Under the pieces are notes generated by a model. The model was given only the letters and a program-made list of their open reading frames with translations, did not search any database and was not told where the DNA came from. Of a stretch of DNA of 42,670 nucleotides, positions 24,892 to 37,501 are shown piece after piece. Position 1 is the first letter of the stretch. Each line of letters starts with the position of its first letter. A program made the position numbers and the translations under genes. Source of the stretch: Chlamydiota bacterium. Lineage in GTDB: Bacteria > Chlamydiota > Chlamydiia > Chlamydiales > JACKPQ01. The stretch covers positions 1 through 42,670 of the forward strand of contig JAJFLZ010000010.1 in the NCBI GenBank assembly GCA_021772435.1, read 5' to 3'.

Positions 24892-25797
24892 ATGAAAATT
24901 GGAATTGTTGGAGCAGGTTTTGCAGGACTTTCTGCAGCTGTATTTGCGTTAGAGCGGGGCTGGCGGGTTGAGGTTTTGGATGCCATAGGCGTTGGAGGCG
25001 GGGCGTCAGGTGTGGCATCAGGTCTTTTGCACCCCTATCCAGGAAAGCTTGCTAGGCGAAGTCGCAATGCGGATGAAGCCATGGGAGCAAGTCAGTACCT
25101 GCTTGATCTGGCGAGCCAGGAAATGGGCGCGCCCGTCTATCGAAAAGGCATTGTCAGAAAAGCTTTGGATGCTGAGCAAGCCAAAGTGTTTGAAGAGCGG
25201 GCGCTTGAATATCCCGATCTTAAGTGGGATGGGCATCTGCACATCAAATCTGGGCTGACGGTTTTTTCCAAAAAGTATTTAGAGGGTCTTTGGCGCTTCT
25301 GTAGGCGTAAGGGAGCAATTTTGCGCATCGAAAAATTAGATAAAGTGCCAAGGGGATATGATGCAGTGATTCTAGCTGCGGGGCATGGCATGCTAAAATT
25401 GACCGATTTGAAATTGAATTGCACAAAAGGCCAGATTTTGGCATGCGATTTGGAAAAGCCGGTGGATGTGAGCGTGATTGGCGATGGGTATTTGGGCATA
25501 GCAGAAGATGGCTACCATTTGGGATCGACGTATGAGCATGATTTTGAAGATGACAAGCCCAATTTAGAACAAGCGAAGGCGCTCATTTTGCCACGAGCTA
25601 GGCGTTATGTTGAAGGTAGAATTGATGTGACGGGCGTCAAAGCTGGTATTCGCGTTTGCAAGCCGGGAGATTATTACCCGATGAGCTGTAAGGTGCGGCC
25701 TGGGGTTTATGCTTTAACGGGATTTGGTTCGCGCGGTCTTTTGTATCATGCATTGCTTGCAAAAGAGTTTATCGATCATGCATACTGCTCCCTATGA
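24892..25797 (+). CDS. FAD-dependent oxidoreductase, DadA/DAO family (301 aa)
   Basis: The N-terminus MKIGIVGAGFAGLSAAVFAL is the FAD-binding Rossmann motif, followed by GVGGGASGVASGLLHPYPG, typical of D-amino-acid oxidase-like enzymes and the MnmC oxidase domain; ALTGFGSRGLLYHALLA closes the FAD site. Starting at ATG 24892 sets the glycine motif at residue 7; an in-frame ATG lies at 24871. At ~300 residues it is shorter than DadA (~430). In C. trachomatis the DadA-annotated CT375 lies near mdhC, phnP and hflX, as here. Its stop overlaps the next start (ATGA). Substrate unknown. Confidence 0.88.
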   Translation: MKIGIVGAGFAGLSAAVFALERGWRVEVLDAIGVGGGASGVASGLLHPYPGKLARRSRNADEAMGASQYLLDLASQEMGAPVYRKGIVRKALDAEQAKVFEERALEYPDLKWDGHLHIKSGLTVFSKKYLEGLWRFCRRKGAILRIEKLDKVPRGYDAVILAAGHGMLKLTDLKLNCTKGQILACDLEKPVDVSVIGDGYLGIAEDGYHLGSTYEHDFEDDKPNLEQAKALILPRARRYVEGRIDVTGVKAGIRVCKPGDYYPMSCKVRPGVYALTGFGSRGLLYHALLAKEFIDHAYCSL

Positions 25798-26555
25798 AAG
25801 GTAAATTTTTATTTTTAGGAACGGGCGGATCGATGGGCATTCCCGTCATTGGCTGCCCCTGCGCTGTGTGCAAGACAAATAACCGCATGCGTCCATCGGC
25901 TCTTTTGACAATTGGTGATAAAAATCTACTAATTGATGTGGGGCCCGATTTTCGCACTCAGGCGCTGACGTTTGGGATCAAAAAATTGGATGGTATTTTG
26001 CTCACGCATACGCACTTCGACCACATTGCAGGCGTTGATGATTTGCGCATTTTTACCTTTTTACAAAAAGCGTCTTTGCCGTGTCTTTTAAATGACGATG
26101 CGCATAAGGATTTGCAAACGCGTTATCATTATCTGTTTGAAAAAAATTCAAAAGCTGCCAAATTAGATTGTACAGTACTAGAGCGCGATTTTGACGATAC
26201 TGTATTTTGCGATGTGCCGCTAAAGTATTTAACGTTTTGGCAAGCGGGAATGAAGGTGAGTGGCTTTCGCTTTGGTGATTTAGCTTATGTAACAGATATT
26301 CAGCGCTACGATCCAGAGGTTGTGCGCCAGTTGCTAGGAGTGAAAATGCTTATTTTGAGCGCATTGCGCTACGATGAATCGCCGGTGCATTTTAACATTC
26401 CAGAGGCTATCGCTTTTGCAAAAAAAACGGGCGCAGAAATGACTTATTTGACACACGTTGCCCACGAGATTGATCATGATGAAACAAATGCTCAGCTGCC
26501 ACTGAATGTGCAGCTAGCGCACGATGGATTGGAGCTTAATTTTGACGGATACTGA
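25794..26555 (+). CDS. PhnP-like metallo-beta-lactamase-fold hydrolase (253 aa)
   Basis: The HTHFDHIAGVDDLR motif (HxHxDH) plus an upstream LGTGGSMGIPVIGCPCAVC and later HVAHEIDH give the metal ligands of the MBL-fold phosphodiesterase group that includes PhnP. The CPCAVC cysteines correspond to the extra zinc site of PhnP. PhnP itself acts on cyclic ribose phosphates; in chlamydiae, which lack phosphonate pathways, the substrate is unclear. It overlaps the FAD oxidoreductase by 4 bases and hflX by 32, an order also found in C. trachomatis (phnP beside hflX, from memory). Confidence 0.9.
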   Translation: MKGKFLFLGTGGSMGIPVIGCPCAVCKTNNRMRPSALLTIGDKNLLIDVGPDFRTQALTFGIKKLDGILLTHTHFDHIAGVDDLRIFTFLQKASLPCLLNDDAHKDLQTRYHYLFEKNSKAAKLDCTVLERDFDDTVFCDVPLKYLTFWQAGMKVSGFRFGDLAYVTDIQRYDPEVVRQLLGVKMLILSALRYDESPVHFNIPEAIAFAKKTGAEMTYLTHVAHEIDHDETNAQLPLNVQLAHDGLELNFDGY

Positions 26556-27837
26556 TCGCCTCTACGAGGATATACGCTATGAGCTGAAAGATTTGAAAAA
26601 AGCGCTGCTTGTGGGAGCTCATCCCTCGGGCAAGGCAGAGGAGTGTGAAGAGCACTTAGATGAGCTTGAAGCGCTTTCTGAAACGTATGGATTTGAAGTC
26701 GTCTCAAAAGTGTGCTGCCCTATTAAAAAAATCGATGCAGGCACCTATATCGGTAAAGGTAAACTCGAAGAGCTAAGCATACGGTCCGTGGAGCTGGATG
26801 CCGATGTAATCATTTTTGATGATGAGATTTCTCCAAATCAGCAACGCAATATCGAGAGCTATTTTAAAAAGCCGGTGATTGACCGCACCGAACTCATTTT
26901 GGAAGTGTTTGCGCAGCGTGCTGAGACCAAAGAGGCGTGTTTACAAATTGAGCTGGCGAAAACCAGATATCAACTGCCCAGGCTAAAACGTCTTTGGACG
27001 CACCTATCGCGCCAATCATCTGGTGGTGGTGCGTACCTCAAGGGCGAGGGTGAAAAGCAAATTGAGATCGATCGCCGCCTCTTGAGAAAACGCATTCATA
27101 AACTTACAGAAGACATTGAGGTTGTGCGCAAAAACCGGCAAACGCAGCGCAGCAGGCGTCTTCGCGCTGGTATTCCCACATTTGCTATTGTTGGCTACAC
27201 TAACGCTGGTAAATCCACACTACTCAATCGCATGACAGGAGCTGGTGTGCTCTCTGAGGATAAGCTTTTTGCAACACTTGATACGACAACGCGCAAGTAC
27301 TATCTCCCCAACCATCAAGAAATTGTATTGATTGATACCGTCGGTTTTATCCGCAAGACACCGACATCGCTCATCGCGGCCTTTAAAAGCACGCTCGAGG
27401 AGTCTCTCTACACCGATATTTTGTTGCACATCGTCGATGTCTCTCATCCACTCGCTGAAGAGCAGGCCGAGGCTACGATCAAAATCTTAGATGAGCTAGG
27501 AGCTGTGAATAAACCGGTCATCACTGTGCTCAACAAAATCGACAAATGCCAGGATCAAACCATGATTTATCGCATGAAAATTAAGTATCCTAATACTGTG
27601 CAAATGTCAGCGCTTACAGGAGAAGGACTCGAAGATTTAAGCCAAGCAATGATGGAAACGATCAAAGGGCTACGGCAAGTATGTAACTTGCGCATTCCGC
27701 AAAGCCAATACGATTTAGTCTCAGAGTTAATGAGCGATGGAAGAGTGATCGCTTGCGAATACGAAGAAAATGATATTCTTCTATCTGTAGATATTCCCAA
27801 GCGTCTCGAGCATAAAGTGAAGGAGTTTTTGGTATGA
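26524..27837 (+). CDS. hflX: Ribosome-associated GTPase HflX (437 aa)
   Basis: The N-terminal HflX domain ends in RQSSGGGAYLKGEGEKQIEIDRR, the glycine-rich family signature; the G domain follows with G1 GYTNAGKST, G3 DTVGF and G4 NKID. HflX rescues stalled or heat-damaged ribosomes by splitting subunits. The first codons overlap the PhnP-like gene by 32 bases and the stop overlaps radC by 4, so translation is probably coupled. The length is normal. Confidence 0.96.
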   Translation: MDWSLILTDTDRLYEDIRYELKDLKKALLVGAHPSGKAEECEEHLDELEALSETYGFEVVSKVCCPIKKIDAGTYIGKGKLEELSIRSVELDADVIIFDDEISPNQQRNIESYFKKPVIDRTELILEVFAQRAETKEACLQIELAKTRYQLPRLKRLWTHLSRQSSGGGAYLKGEGEKQIEIDRRLLRKRIHKLTEDIEVVRKNRQTQRSRRLRAGIPTFAIVGYTNAGKSTLLNRMTGAGVLSEDKLFATLDTTTRKYYLPNHQEIVLIDTVGFIRKTPTSLIAAFKSTLEESLYTDILLHIVDVSHPLAEEQAEATIKILDELGAVNKPVITVLNKIDKCQDQTMIYRMKIKYPNTVQMSALTGEGLEDLSQAMMETIKGLRQVCNLRIPQSQYDLVSELMSDGRVIACEYEENDILLSVDIPKRLEHKVKEFLV

Positions 27838-28526
27838 CGATGACAAAATGGCCAGTCCACGAGCGGCCAAGAGAGCGGCTGATGCAAGTGGGCGAAGAAG
27901 CCCTTTCTGACTCAGAGCTTCTTGCTATCATTCTTGGTAAAGGAACCAAAGGCAAGCCTGTCTTAAACCTAACGCAAGATCTCATGAACCAGTACGGATC
28001 GTTAAGAGCTCTGCTTGGATCAAGCATCTTCAAACTCATGGAGACAAAGGGAATCGGGGAGGCTAAGGCCATTCAACTCAAAGCTCTTTTTGCTCTTTCC
28101 AAACGAGCTCACAAACCCGATTTTGTCATGCGCTATCCCATCGCAGATCCTTTTCATGCCTATCTCTATATCCGCGAAAAATTTAAAGAAGAAAATTGTG
28201 AGCAAGCGCTCGTTATCTTGCGCGATGCTAGAGGCTGCGCGTTCCATTACAAAACTGTAGCTCTTGGCAAAGTCAACAGCGTGGGGCTCTTGCCAAAAGA
28301 GATGCTCTCTTATGCTATCACAAATCATGCTGTGAGCATGATCCTTTGCCATAACCACCCCACGGGCGATTTGACCCCATCGCGAGCTGACATTTGTCTA
28401 ACTGAAAAATTAGCCAATTCTGCTGCCATGATGGGTATCCCGCTCGATGATCATCTCATCATCAGCAAACTCGACTACATCTCATTTTACCAGCAAAAAC
28501 TAATCAAAAATCGCAGAAATTACTGA
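27834..28526 (+). CDS. radC: RadC-family JAB-domain protein (230 aa)
   Basis: An N-terminal UPF0758 segment (WPVHERPRERLMQVGEEALSDSELLAIILGKG) with a helix-hairpin-helix-like stretch is followed by the MPN/JAB metalloprotease-like core CHNHPTGDLTPSRADICLTEKL. The metal ligands His-x-His and Asp are present. The old name RadC implies DNA repair, but function is not established. ATG 27834 overlaps the hflX TGA (ATGA); a second ATG follows two codons later. Confidence 0.93.
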   Translation: MTMTKWPVHERPRERLMQVGEEALSDSELLAIILGKGTKGKPVLNLTQDLMNQYGSLRALLGSSIFKLMETKGIGEAKAIQLKALFALSKRAHKPDFVMRYPIADPFHAYLYIREKFKEENCEQALVILRDARGCAFHYKTVALGKVNSVGLLPKEMLSYAITNHAVSMILCHNHPTGDLTPSRADICLTEKLANSAAMMGIPLDDHLIISKLDYISFYQQKLIKNRRNY

Positions 28527-28542
28527 CTATAAGGTTGGAAAA

Positions 28543-28647
28543 CGACCATTAATGACTTGTTTAATGGTTACTTTTCGACCATGAAAGACAAATTTAAGTT
28601 TACTTTTCGACCATTAAACTGTTAATCTATGTTTAGAATACGACCAT
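28543..28647. promoter_or_regulatory. Four CGACCAT boxes at 32-33-bp spacing upstream of a DUF4143 ATPase
   Basis: CGACCAT occurs at 28543, 28576, 28608 and 28641, i.e. 33, 32 and 33 bp apart, about three helical turns. Flanks are also partly repeated (CTTTTCGACCAT twice, followed by ...GAC...TTTAAT/AGTTTAC). The array spans nearly the whole gap between radC and the ATPase start at 28688, and the last box is ~40 bp before it. This looks like a phased operator array or an iteron-like repeat. Confidence 0.6.
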
Positions 28648-28687
28648 ATAAATGACGTAATAGTTTATAAATCACTGAGGTTTAGTT

Positions 28688-30028
28688 ATGAAAAGGTTGA
28701 TTGATTGGCATCTAGGTCAGTGGAAAAAAAGTTCAATCCGTAAACCCTTGTTAATTAGGGGGGCTAGGCAAGTAGGTAAAACACATGCCGTCAGGCGTTT
28801 TGGGCAGACCTTTAAAAATATGGTGGAAATCAATTTTGAAATTGCAGAGGACGCAAAAAAAATTTTCGAAAGAGATCTGCAACCAGACAGAATTCTCCAA
28901 CAGCTTAGCCTGTATGCGGATGAGGATATCATCCCTGGTAAGACTTTGCTTTTTTTTGATGAGATTCAAGCAGCTCCAAAAGCCTTAATTGCCTTACGCT
29001 ATTTTTACGAAGAAATTCCTGATTTACACGTTATAGCAGCAGGTTCACTTTTGGATTTTGCAATTGAAGAAGTTGGCATCCCTGTCGGTCGCGTTGCAAG
29101 TCTTTATATGTATCCCATGTCGTTTGTTGAATTTTTAGCAGCTACTGGCCACAAACGCTATATCGATGCCATTTTATCACACGATGAAAAAGAGGAGATG
29201 CCTGAGACGGTCCATTCTAAATTATTGGATTTAGTCGGGCAGTATTTTGCTATTGGTGGTATGCCTGAGGCAATTAGCGTATGGATAAAGACAAAAAATC
29301 CGAAGGCGAGTTTTGAGATTCAGCATCACATCATCGATAACTACCAAATGGACTTTCGAAAGTATGCTAAAAAGCATCAAGTTAAATATCTTGAGCAATT
29401 ATATACACAGATTCCCCACTTGGTAGGGCAACAGTTTCAGTATAAAAATGTTCATGGGGAATACCGTAAAAGAGAGCTTGCTCCTTGCATGGATTTGATG
29501 GAGATGGCAAGTATTATTCATCGCGTCTACCATAGCGCTGCTCATGGGTTCCCACTTGGTGGTGAGGTGAATCTGGAATGGTTTAAAGTGATCTTTTTGG
29601 ATGTGGCTCTTTGCCAAGCCATTTTAGGTTTTGATCTTTCAAGGTGGTTTTTAGAGCCGGGCAGTGAGTTTATCAATAAAGGAATGATCGCCGAGAGTTT
29701 TATCGGGCAAGAGCTTCTATGCTACAGCCAAAGCTTTAAAAAACAACGGCTTCATTTTTGGAAAAAATCTAAGAAAAACAGCAAGGCCGAGGTCGACTAT
29801 CTTCATCAATTTGAGCATCAAATTATCCCTATCGAAGTAAAAAGCGGACCAGGAGGCAAGCTAAAAAGTATGCGAATTTTTTTAGATAACCATAAAAATG
29901 TTCCTCAAGGACTGAGGTTTTCAGAGCTTAACTACTCGAAGTATGATGGAATTATTTCAAAACCCCTATACGCCGTTGCATCGATTGCTCACCCCGATCA
30001 ACATGAGGCCATTCGATCATTGATCTAG
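28688..30028 (+). CDS. AAA-type ATPase with DUF4143 domain (446 aa)
   Basis: Walker A LIRGARQVGKTHAV, Walker B LLFFDEIQAA and AAGSLLDFAI (sensor-like) identify AAA_14; the C-terminal DUF4143 part ends with AEVDYLHQ...IIPIEVKSG, a PD-(D/E)xK-like pattern. It is the longer subtype of this family, distinct from the ATPase at 16435. It may be an accessory, mobile gene: it interrupts otherwise conserved neighbours and is preceded by the CGACCAT repeat array. Its 3' end overlaps the convergent MarC gene by four bases. The role of the family is unproven. Confidence 0.9.
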   Translation: MKRLIDWHLGQWKKSSIRKPLLIRGARQVGKTHAVRRFGQTFKNMVEINFEIAEDAKKIFERDLQPDRILQQLSLYADEDIIPGKTLLFFDEIQAAPKALIALRYFYEEIPDLHVIAAGSLLDFAIEEVGIPVGRVASLYMYPMSFVEFLAATGHKRYIDAILSHDEKEEMPETVHSKLLDLVGQYFAIGGMPEAISVWIKTKNPKASFEIQHHIIDNYQMDFRKYAKKHQVKYLEQLYTQIPHLVGQQFQYKNVHGEYRKRELAPCMDLMEMASIIHRVYHSAAHGFPLGGEVNLEWFKVIFLDVALCQAILGFDLSRWFLEPGSEFINKGMIAESFIGQELLCYSQSFKKQRLHFWKKSKKNSKAEVDYLHQFEHQIIPIEVKSGPGGKLKSMRIFLDNHKNVPQGLRFSELNYSKYDGIISKPLYAVASIAHPDQHEAIRSLI

Positions 30029-30630
30029 CCGCCGTAGGGGATGCCGTGGAACTCGTGCTGGATAAATTGTGCAATGCCGCTCATGATCATTTGTACGCCG
30101 ATGAGAGTAAGGATGAGGCCGCCGAGGCGCTCGATGGCAATGAGGCCCTTTTCTCCAAGCAGTCGCTTGATATTGGAGGCTGCCAGAATAATAAGCATGG
30201 ACGCAAAAAGGGCAATGGCGATGGCTCCAGTGATCACAAAAGGGCTAGAGGCTTGGTGGGAAAAGATCATCACAGCTGTGATGGTGCCAGGGCCTGCAGT
30301 GATCGGAGTTGCTAAGGGAACGATCATCGGCTCGTGTTTTGATCCTCTTAACTTTTGATTTTCGTGGGGAAAAATCATCATGACAGCAATTAAAAAAAGC
30401 ACAGCACCGCCTGCGATACCAATAATTGGTGGATCGATCCCAATGAGATTTAAAGCGTGCTGACCGAAGAAGTTAAAGATGAGCAGAATGATAAAAGCGA
30501 TAAAAAATTCGCGTAAAATAATCATTCTTTGACGTTTAAGTGGAAAAGGCGCTAAAATTGCCAGAAATAACGGGATATTTCCAATGGCATTTAACACAAA
30601 AAATAGTGAAATTACATATCTGTCAAACAT
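30025..30630 (-). CDS. MarC-family integral membrane protein (201 aa)
   Basis: Six hydrophobic helices, length ~200 and the motifs LNAIGNIPLF and PLATPITAGPGTIT are those of the MarC/YhgN family. Despite the name, it has no proven role in antibiotic resistance; it is probably a small-molecule transporter. The start has no Shine-Dalgarno; the bases before ATG (TTAGTTAATT) are the same as those before the NDH-2 start at 7950. Confidence 0.93.
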   Translation of the reverse strand: MFDRYVISLFFVLNAIGNIPLFLAILAPFPLKRQRMIILREFFIAFIILLIFNFFGQHALNLIGIDPPIIGIAGGAVLFLIAVMMIFPHENQKLRGSKHEPMIVPLATPITAGPGTITAVMIFSHQASSPFVITGAIAIALFASMLIILAASNIKRLLGEKGLIAIERLGGLILTLIGVQMIMSGIAQFIQHEFHGIPYGG

Positions 30631-30722
30631 AATTAACTAATTACTATCATGAATAATAAAAAGAAATATAAAATTATTGTGCTGGATTGCTGTACTAATC
30701 AACATGACTGGATAAGAAGAAT

Positions 30723-31790
30723 ATGCGCATAGAGATAGCAAATCGCCTCCGGCCTTACTCACATACACCTGGGGTCTCCGCGCTCATTCCCGGCAGCAGT
30801 TGGAGCCTCAAGGCCTATCCTGCAAGACTTGAATTTGAAAACCTGATTTCACGCGAGTCTAAAACTTTTGATCTTAACCTGACTGGACTGATGGACAATT
30901 TCACCCTTGTTCAAGATCTCGAAAAAAGAGCTCTCATTCTCTTTGGCTCAGCTAAAGAAGGCTACATGCGCCTCATGGTTACGCATAAAGACAAGCAGCT
31001 GCAAATTCATGCTAAACGCACGCCCTCAGCAGGCATCTCTATTGGTAAAAAAAACTTAAAGCCAAAAGATATTTATTCTATCGATGTTCCCGAGCAGGGG
31101 TATCTGGCGCCTTTTGTCGAAAATCTATCCCTGGGCTGTCACAAAGCCCAAGATATCGACCTCATGCGTCGCAGGCTAGATTTAGATGAGCTCTTGCCAT
31201 TTTGGTTTCGCTTAGGTCAGCTTACGCCCTCGACTCCTTGCTGCCATGAAGAGGGAACGCTTACTCTATTGCATCCCATTGCAGATCTTATCGAAGCAAA
31301 CCAAAAACTCAGCGTATCCGAGCTCCTTACAAAGCTTTTTTCAGCTGGATTTTCTGATCTATTTCTCCCTCGCCTGATCGATGAGCAGTACCAAGGTGTC
31401 GCACCGCACCTCGAGGCGCCATCTAGCACCTTATCACCGCTCACTCTCCTTACCGAAGGAGCGCAACTCATCCGTTCGCTCTTTTTCCAGCAAAAAGAGG
31501 CCGAAATTTCGTTTTTGCCATGTCTTCCTCCCGAATTTCATTCAGGACGCATGCTCAATGTCCACGCGCAAAATCTGCTCATTTGCGATTTTGAATGGTC
31601 CAAAAAAACCTTGCGTCGCCTCATCATCCGCCCCCTGCAATCTATACAAATCCAGCCCATCTTCCAGAAGAAGCTCAAAACCTATCGTTTTCGCACCTCT
31701 ACCCGCGAGCGCGGCGAAACGCACAAGTGTAGCGAGACCCTGCAATTAGAAAAAAGCAAGGTCTATACCTTCGATCACTTTGAAAAATAA
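30723..31790 (+). CDS. Conserved hypothetical protein upstream of glgB (355 aa)
   Basis: Not confidently recognised. Residues 261-312 (EISFLPCLPPEFHSGRMLNV...FEWSKKTLRRLIIRPLQS) resemble the tail of GH95/GH65-type glycosidases, where LLPALP...W..G.v.gl.argg...D.eW.dGkL..a.i.S recurs. The preceding residues 180-260 fit the end of a helical barrel (LLHPIADLIEAN, DEQYQGVAPHL). The N-terminal half looks beta-rich. No signal peptide. Proximity to glgB suggests a carbohydrate link. C. trachomatis also has an unknown protein beside glgB (CT865, from memory); homology was not tested. Confidence 0.7.
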   Translation: MRIEIANRLRPYSHTPGVSALIPGSSWSLKAYPARLEFENLISRESKTFDLNLTGLMDNFTLVQDLEKRALILFGSAKEGYMRLMVTHKDKQLQIHAKRTPSAGISIGKKNLKPKDIYSIDVPEQGYLAPFVENLSLGCHKAQDIDLMRRRLDLDELLPFWFRLGQLTPSTPCCHEEGTLTLLHPIADLIEANQKLSVSELLTKLFSAGFSDLFLPRLIDEQYQGVAPHLEAPSSTLSPLTLLTEGAQLIRSLFFQQKEAEISFLPCLPPEFHSGRMLNVHAQNLLICDFEWSKKTLRRLIIRPLQSIQIQPIFQKKLKTYRFRTSTRERGETHKCSETLQLEKSKVYTFDHFEK

Positions 31791-31814
31791 GACTTAGAGT
31801 GATAGGCTGTTTCC

Positions 31815-32714
31815 ATGACGATTTCACCCATAAGTTCGCAAAAGAACTCTACTTTATCAAATTTGTTTTCTAATCGAGTCACACTTGTGGCTGTTTCTGT
31901 GCTTGCGGGGATAGCGATTGGTTGGACGTTAAAGACCTATTTTACTCGACCTGTTGAAATTAGTGAAAAATCTTCGTCTAATCCAGCTATGTTGAATACG
32001 AACAATAGCAATGCAAAGCCACACACTGAGCAAACAGCAAAATTCACAGCTGATGACATCATGCGACTCTATGAGATAAGTCCTAAAAGAGTGAGTCTGT
32101 GGTTACCTGATGACTACACATGCACTACAAACAATGGAGTTGTCAACCTAGAAGCAGATGCTGTAGAGGCTTTTTTAATTAAGCTTTCGGATAAAATTGT
32201 CACTTCTCAAAATGCTGACGATATCGCACACGCTGTTGCTATAATTGATAGAGTTGTGTCTGTTGAACCCCCGACTTTTGTGTCCCCTAGATTTAAACTC
32301 GATGCTATGAAAAGGAAGCTCTTTAAATGGACCATAGGTGATCAAGAGTACGCTTTGACTGTAACTGAAAATAATTGGGAAACTCTAAAAGAAGCTTATT
32401 TGAGCTATCTCATCCTGACTAATCAAACAATTAAAACCTATCTTGATCGTTTTGAAAGTGCTGCACAAGACAAAAACCTTGATAAATGTCAAAAATACTG
32501 GAATTGGTTTGTTGATCGTAAATATGGATGTAGAGCGGGTCAAAAAATGCAATTAGAAAGAAACGGTCTAAAATTTTCTATAAAAGTTATGAGTAAACAT
32601 TATTTTGCCCAAAGCGTTCCAGAAGCATTTAATCCTAATCGTGAATCTTGGCGAACCTTTAAACGAGAATTTTCCGTGGATCGAGATTTCGCTAATGCTT
32701 TAGAGACCCTTTAA
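31815..32714 (+). CDS. Hypothetical protein with one N-terminal membrane helix (299 aa)
   Basis: Not recognised. A serine-rich N-terminus precedes a single hydrophobic helix (about 22-44, VTLVAVSVLAGIAIGWTLKTYF), then a polar linker and a soluble domain of ~220 residues with charged helices. There is no lipobox or cleavage site, so it is probably anchored in the inner or inclusion membrane. It lies between the conserved unknown at 30723 and glgB and is more AT-rich than both, suggesting a lineage-specific insertion. Confidence 0.65.
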   Translation: MTISPISSQKNSTLSNLFSNRVTLVAVSVLAGIAIGWTLKTYFTRPVEISEKSSSNPAMLNTNNSNAKPHTEQTAKFTADDIMRLYEISPKRVSLWLPDDYTCTTNNGVVNLEADAVEAFLIKLSDKIVTSQNADDIAHAVAIIDRVVSVEPPTFVSPRFKLDAMKRKLFKWTIGDQEYALTVTENNWETLKEAYLSYLILTNQTIKTYLDRFESAAQDKNLDKCQKYWNWFVDRKYGCRAGQKMQLERNGLKFSIKVMSKHYFAQSVPEAFNPNRESWRTFKREFSVDRDFANALETL

Positions 32715-32745
32715 AAATAATCTACACATCGCTTAAGGTAAGTCC

Positions 32746-36406
<3,661 letters not shown>

Positions 36407-36422
36407 TCCGTTGGAGGAAAAC

Positions 36423-36974
36423 ATGAAAAAAGGAATATTTTTAGGTGCACTAGTAGGAGCGATTATCGCCTTTGTTTGGAGCTTTCTATCGTGGACTGTG
36501 CTACCTTGGTACAAAACGAGTTTTAAAAAGTTTTGTAAATCAGAGCAAGTGGCAGAAGTTATCCGTGAAAACGCGACAAGTGGCCATGGAGTATATCTCT
36601 TGCCCGGTTGCTGTGAAGACGAAGCAAAATTTCAGTGTGACTACAAAAAAGGTCCCATCATGTTTGCTATTGTCAAACCAACAGGCAAAGACTTTAACAT
36701 GGTATCGAACTTAATCGTTCAATTTATCACGCTCTTTGTTGCAGCAGGAATTATCAGCTACATTGTCGCAAGCTATGCTGGCTCTAGCTATGGGTTTAGA
36801 CTGCTCGTCTCTACACTGATTGGAATTTTTTCAGCGTGGATAATTGCTGTTCCGAGTTGGAATTGGTGGGCTGCGCCCGTAGGGTTTTGTGTTGTTGAAT
36901 TTTTCAGCAATGCCATCATGTGGTTTCTAGCAGGTCTTGGCATCGCCAGATTTGCCCGCCACGAAGGCAAATAG
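36423..36974 (+). CDS. Integral membrane protein with four helices (183 aa)
   Basis: ATG 36423 follows a strong TTGGAGGAAAAC ribosome site, so the in-frame TTG at 36411 is not the start. A first helix (MKKGIFLGALVGAIIAFVWSFLSW) leads into ~70 periplasmic residues with CC and two more cysteines, then three helices. The glycine/alanine helix after the start and the W-rich P.WNWWAAP stretch are distinctive; I do not recognise the family. It follows ligA by 16 bases and is probably co-transcribed. Confidence 0.75.
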   Translation: MKKGIFLGALVGAIIAFVWSFLSWTVLPWYKTSFKKFCKSEQVAEVIRENATSGHGVYLLPGCCEDEAKFQCDYKKGPIMFAIVKPTGKDFNMVSNLIVQFITLFVAAGIISYIVASYAGSSYGFRLLVSTLIGIFSAWIIAVPSWNWWAAPVGFCVVEFFSNAIMWFLAGLGIARFARHEGK

Positions 36975-36990
36975 AGTCAAAAAGGGGTGG

Positions 36991-37164
36991 TTAGAAATTA
37001 ATAGTCACCCCAAAAAAATGAAATAGAAGTGCTAAGACGAATAAAACGACAAACACAAAGAATAAAAATCTTGCAATCGTCATAGCTCCTGCTGCAATTC
37101 CTGTGAATCCAAACAAAGCAGCCAGCAGAGCTACAACAAAAAAAATCAAAGCTAAAAAAAGCAT
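36991..37164 (-). CDS. DUF1328/YtjA-family small membrane protein (57 aa)
   Basis: A 57-residue reading frame beginning [20 protein letters not shown], with [18 protein letters not shown] following, matches the small two-helix YtjA family (typically ~53-60 aa; LIFLVVALIAALFGFGGIA pattern). The ATG at 37164 is preceded by AAGGTAGG. It is convergent with the membrane protein at 36423 and divergent from the small gene at 37282. Family function is unknown, often linked to stress. Confidence 0.85.
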   Translation of the reverse strand: MLFLALIFFVVALLAALFGFTGIAAGAMTIARFLFFVFVVLFVLALLFHFFGVTINF

Positions 37165-37207
37165 ATAATACCTACCTTATTCCTTACATAAAAGATCTCA
37201 TCGAATT

Positions 37208-37236
37208 TTGACAAATAAAATTTATCTATTTACAGT
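37208..37236 (+). promoter_or_regulatory. Sigma-70-type promoter for the 64-aa gene
   Basis: Perfect TTGACA (37208-37213), 17-base spacer, TACAGT (37231-37236); predicted start near 37243, giving a ~39-base leader with AAGGAGG at 37269-37275 before ATG 37282. Confidence 0.55.
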
Positions 37237-37281
37237 GCGGAGTGCGTTCAACTCATAACCTTACAATCAAGGAGGTGGAAT

Positions 37282-37476
37282 ATGTTAACGTTTATTTGTC
37301 TAGGACTGCTGTCCAATCTAATCATTACAAACCCTGCAATATCTGAAAATGTGATCTGGGAAAGATCATACGATCGAGGTATAGCTAAGTTTGTATTTAT
37401 TGATGATGAAGCAGGCAGCAGACCGCCAGAAATGGACATCGATGTAGATGATGTTCAGCAATACACAGAAATTTGA
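37282..37476 (+). CDS. Small secreted or membrane-anchored acidic protein (64 aa)
   Basis: A short gene with a perfect AAGGAGG ribosome site, a promoter at 37208 and a terminator after it, so it is very probably real. The N-terminus MLTFICLGLLSNLIITNPAIS looks like a signal peptide or short anchor, followed by ~43 residues that are acidic (DDEAGSRPPEMDIDVDDV). No family is recognised. It is divergent from the DUF1328 gene. Confidence 0.7.
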   Translation: MLTFICLGLLSNLIITNPAISENVIWERSYDRGIAKFVFIDDEAGSRPPEMDIDVDDVQQYTEI

Positions 37477-37501
37477 GGTACAATTGGAACCATCATTAAC
37501 T

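Noticed and set aside
28543..28647. CGACCAT boxes considered as a short CRISPR
   Set aside because: Only seven bases are strictly repeated and the intervening sequence is itself partly repeated; better explained as operators or a decayed tandem repeat.
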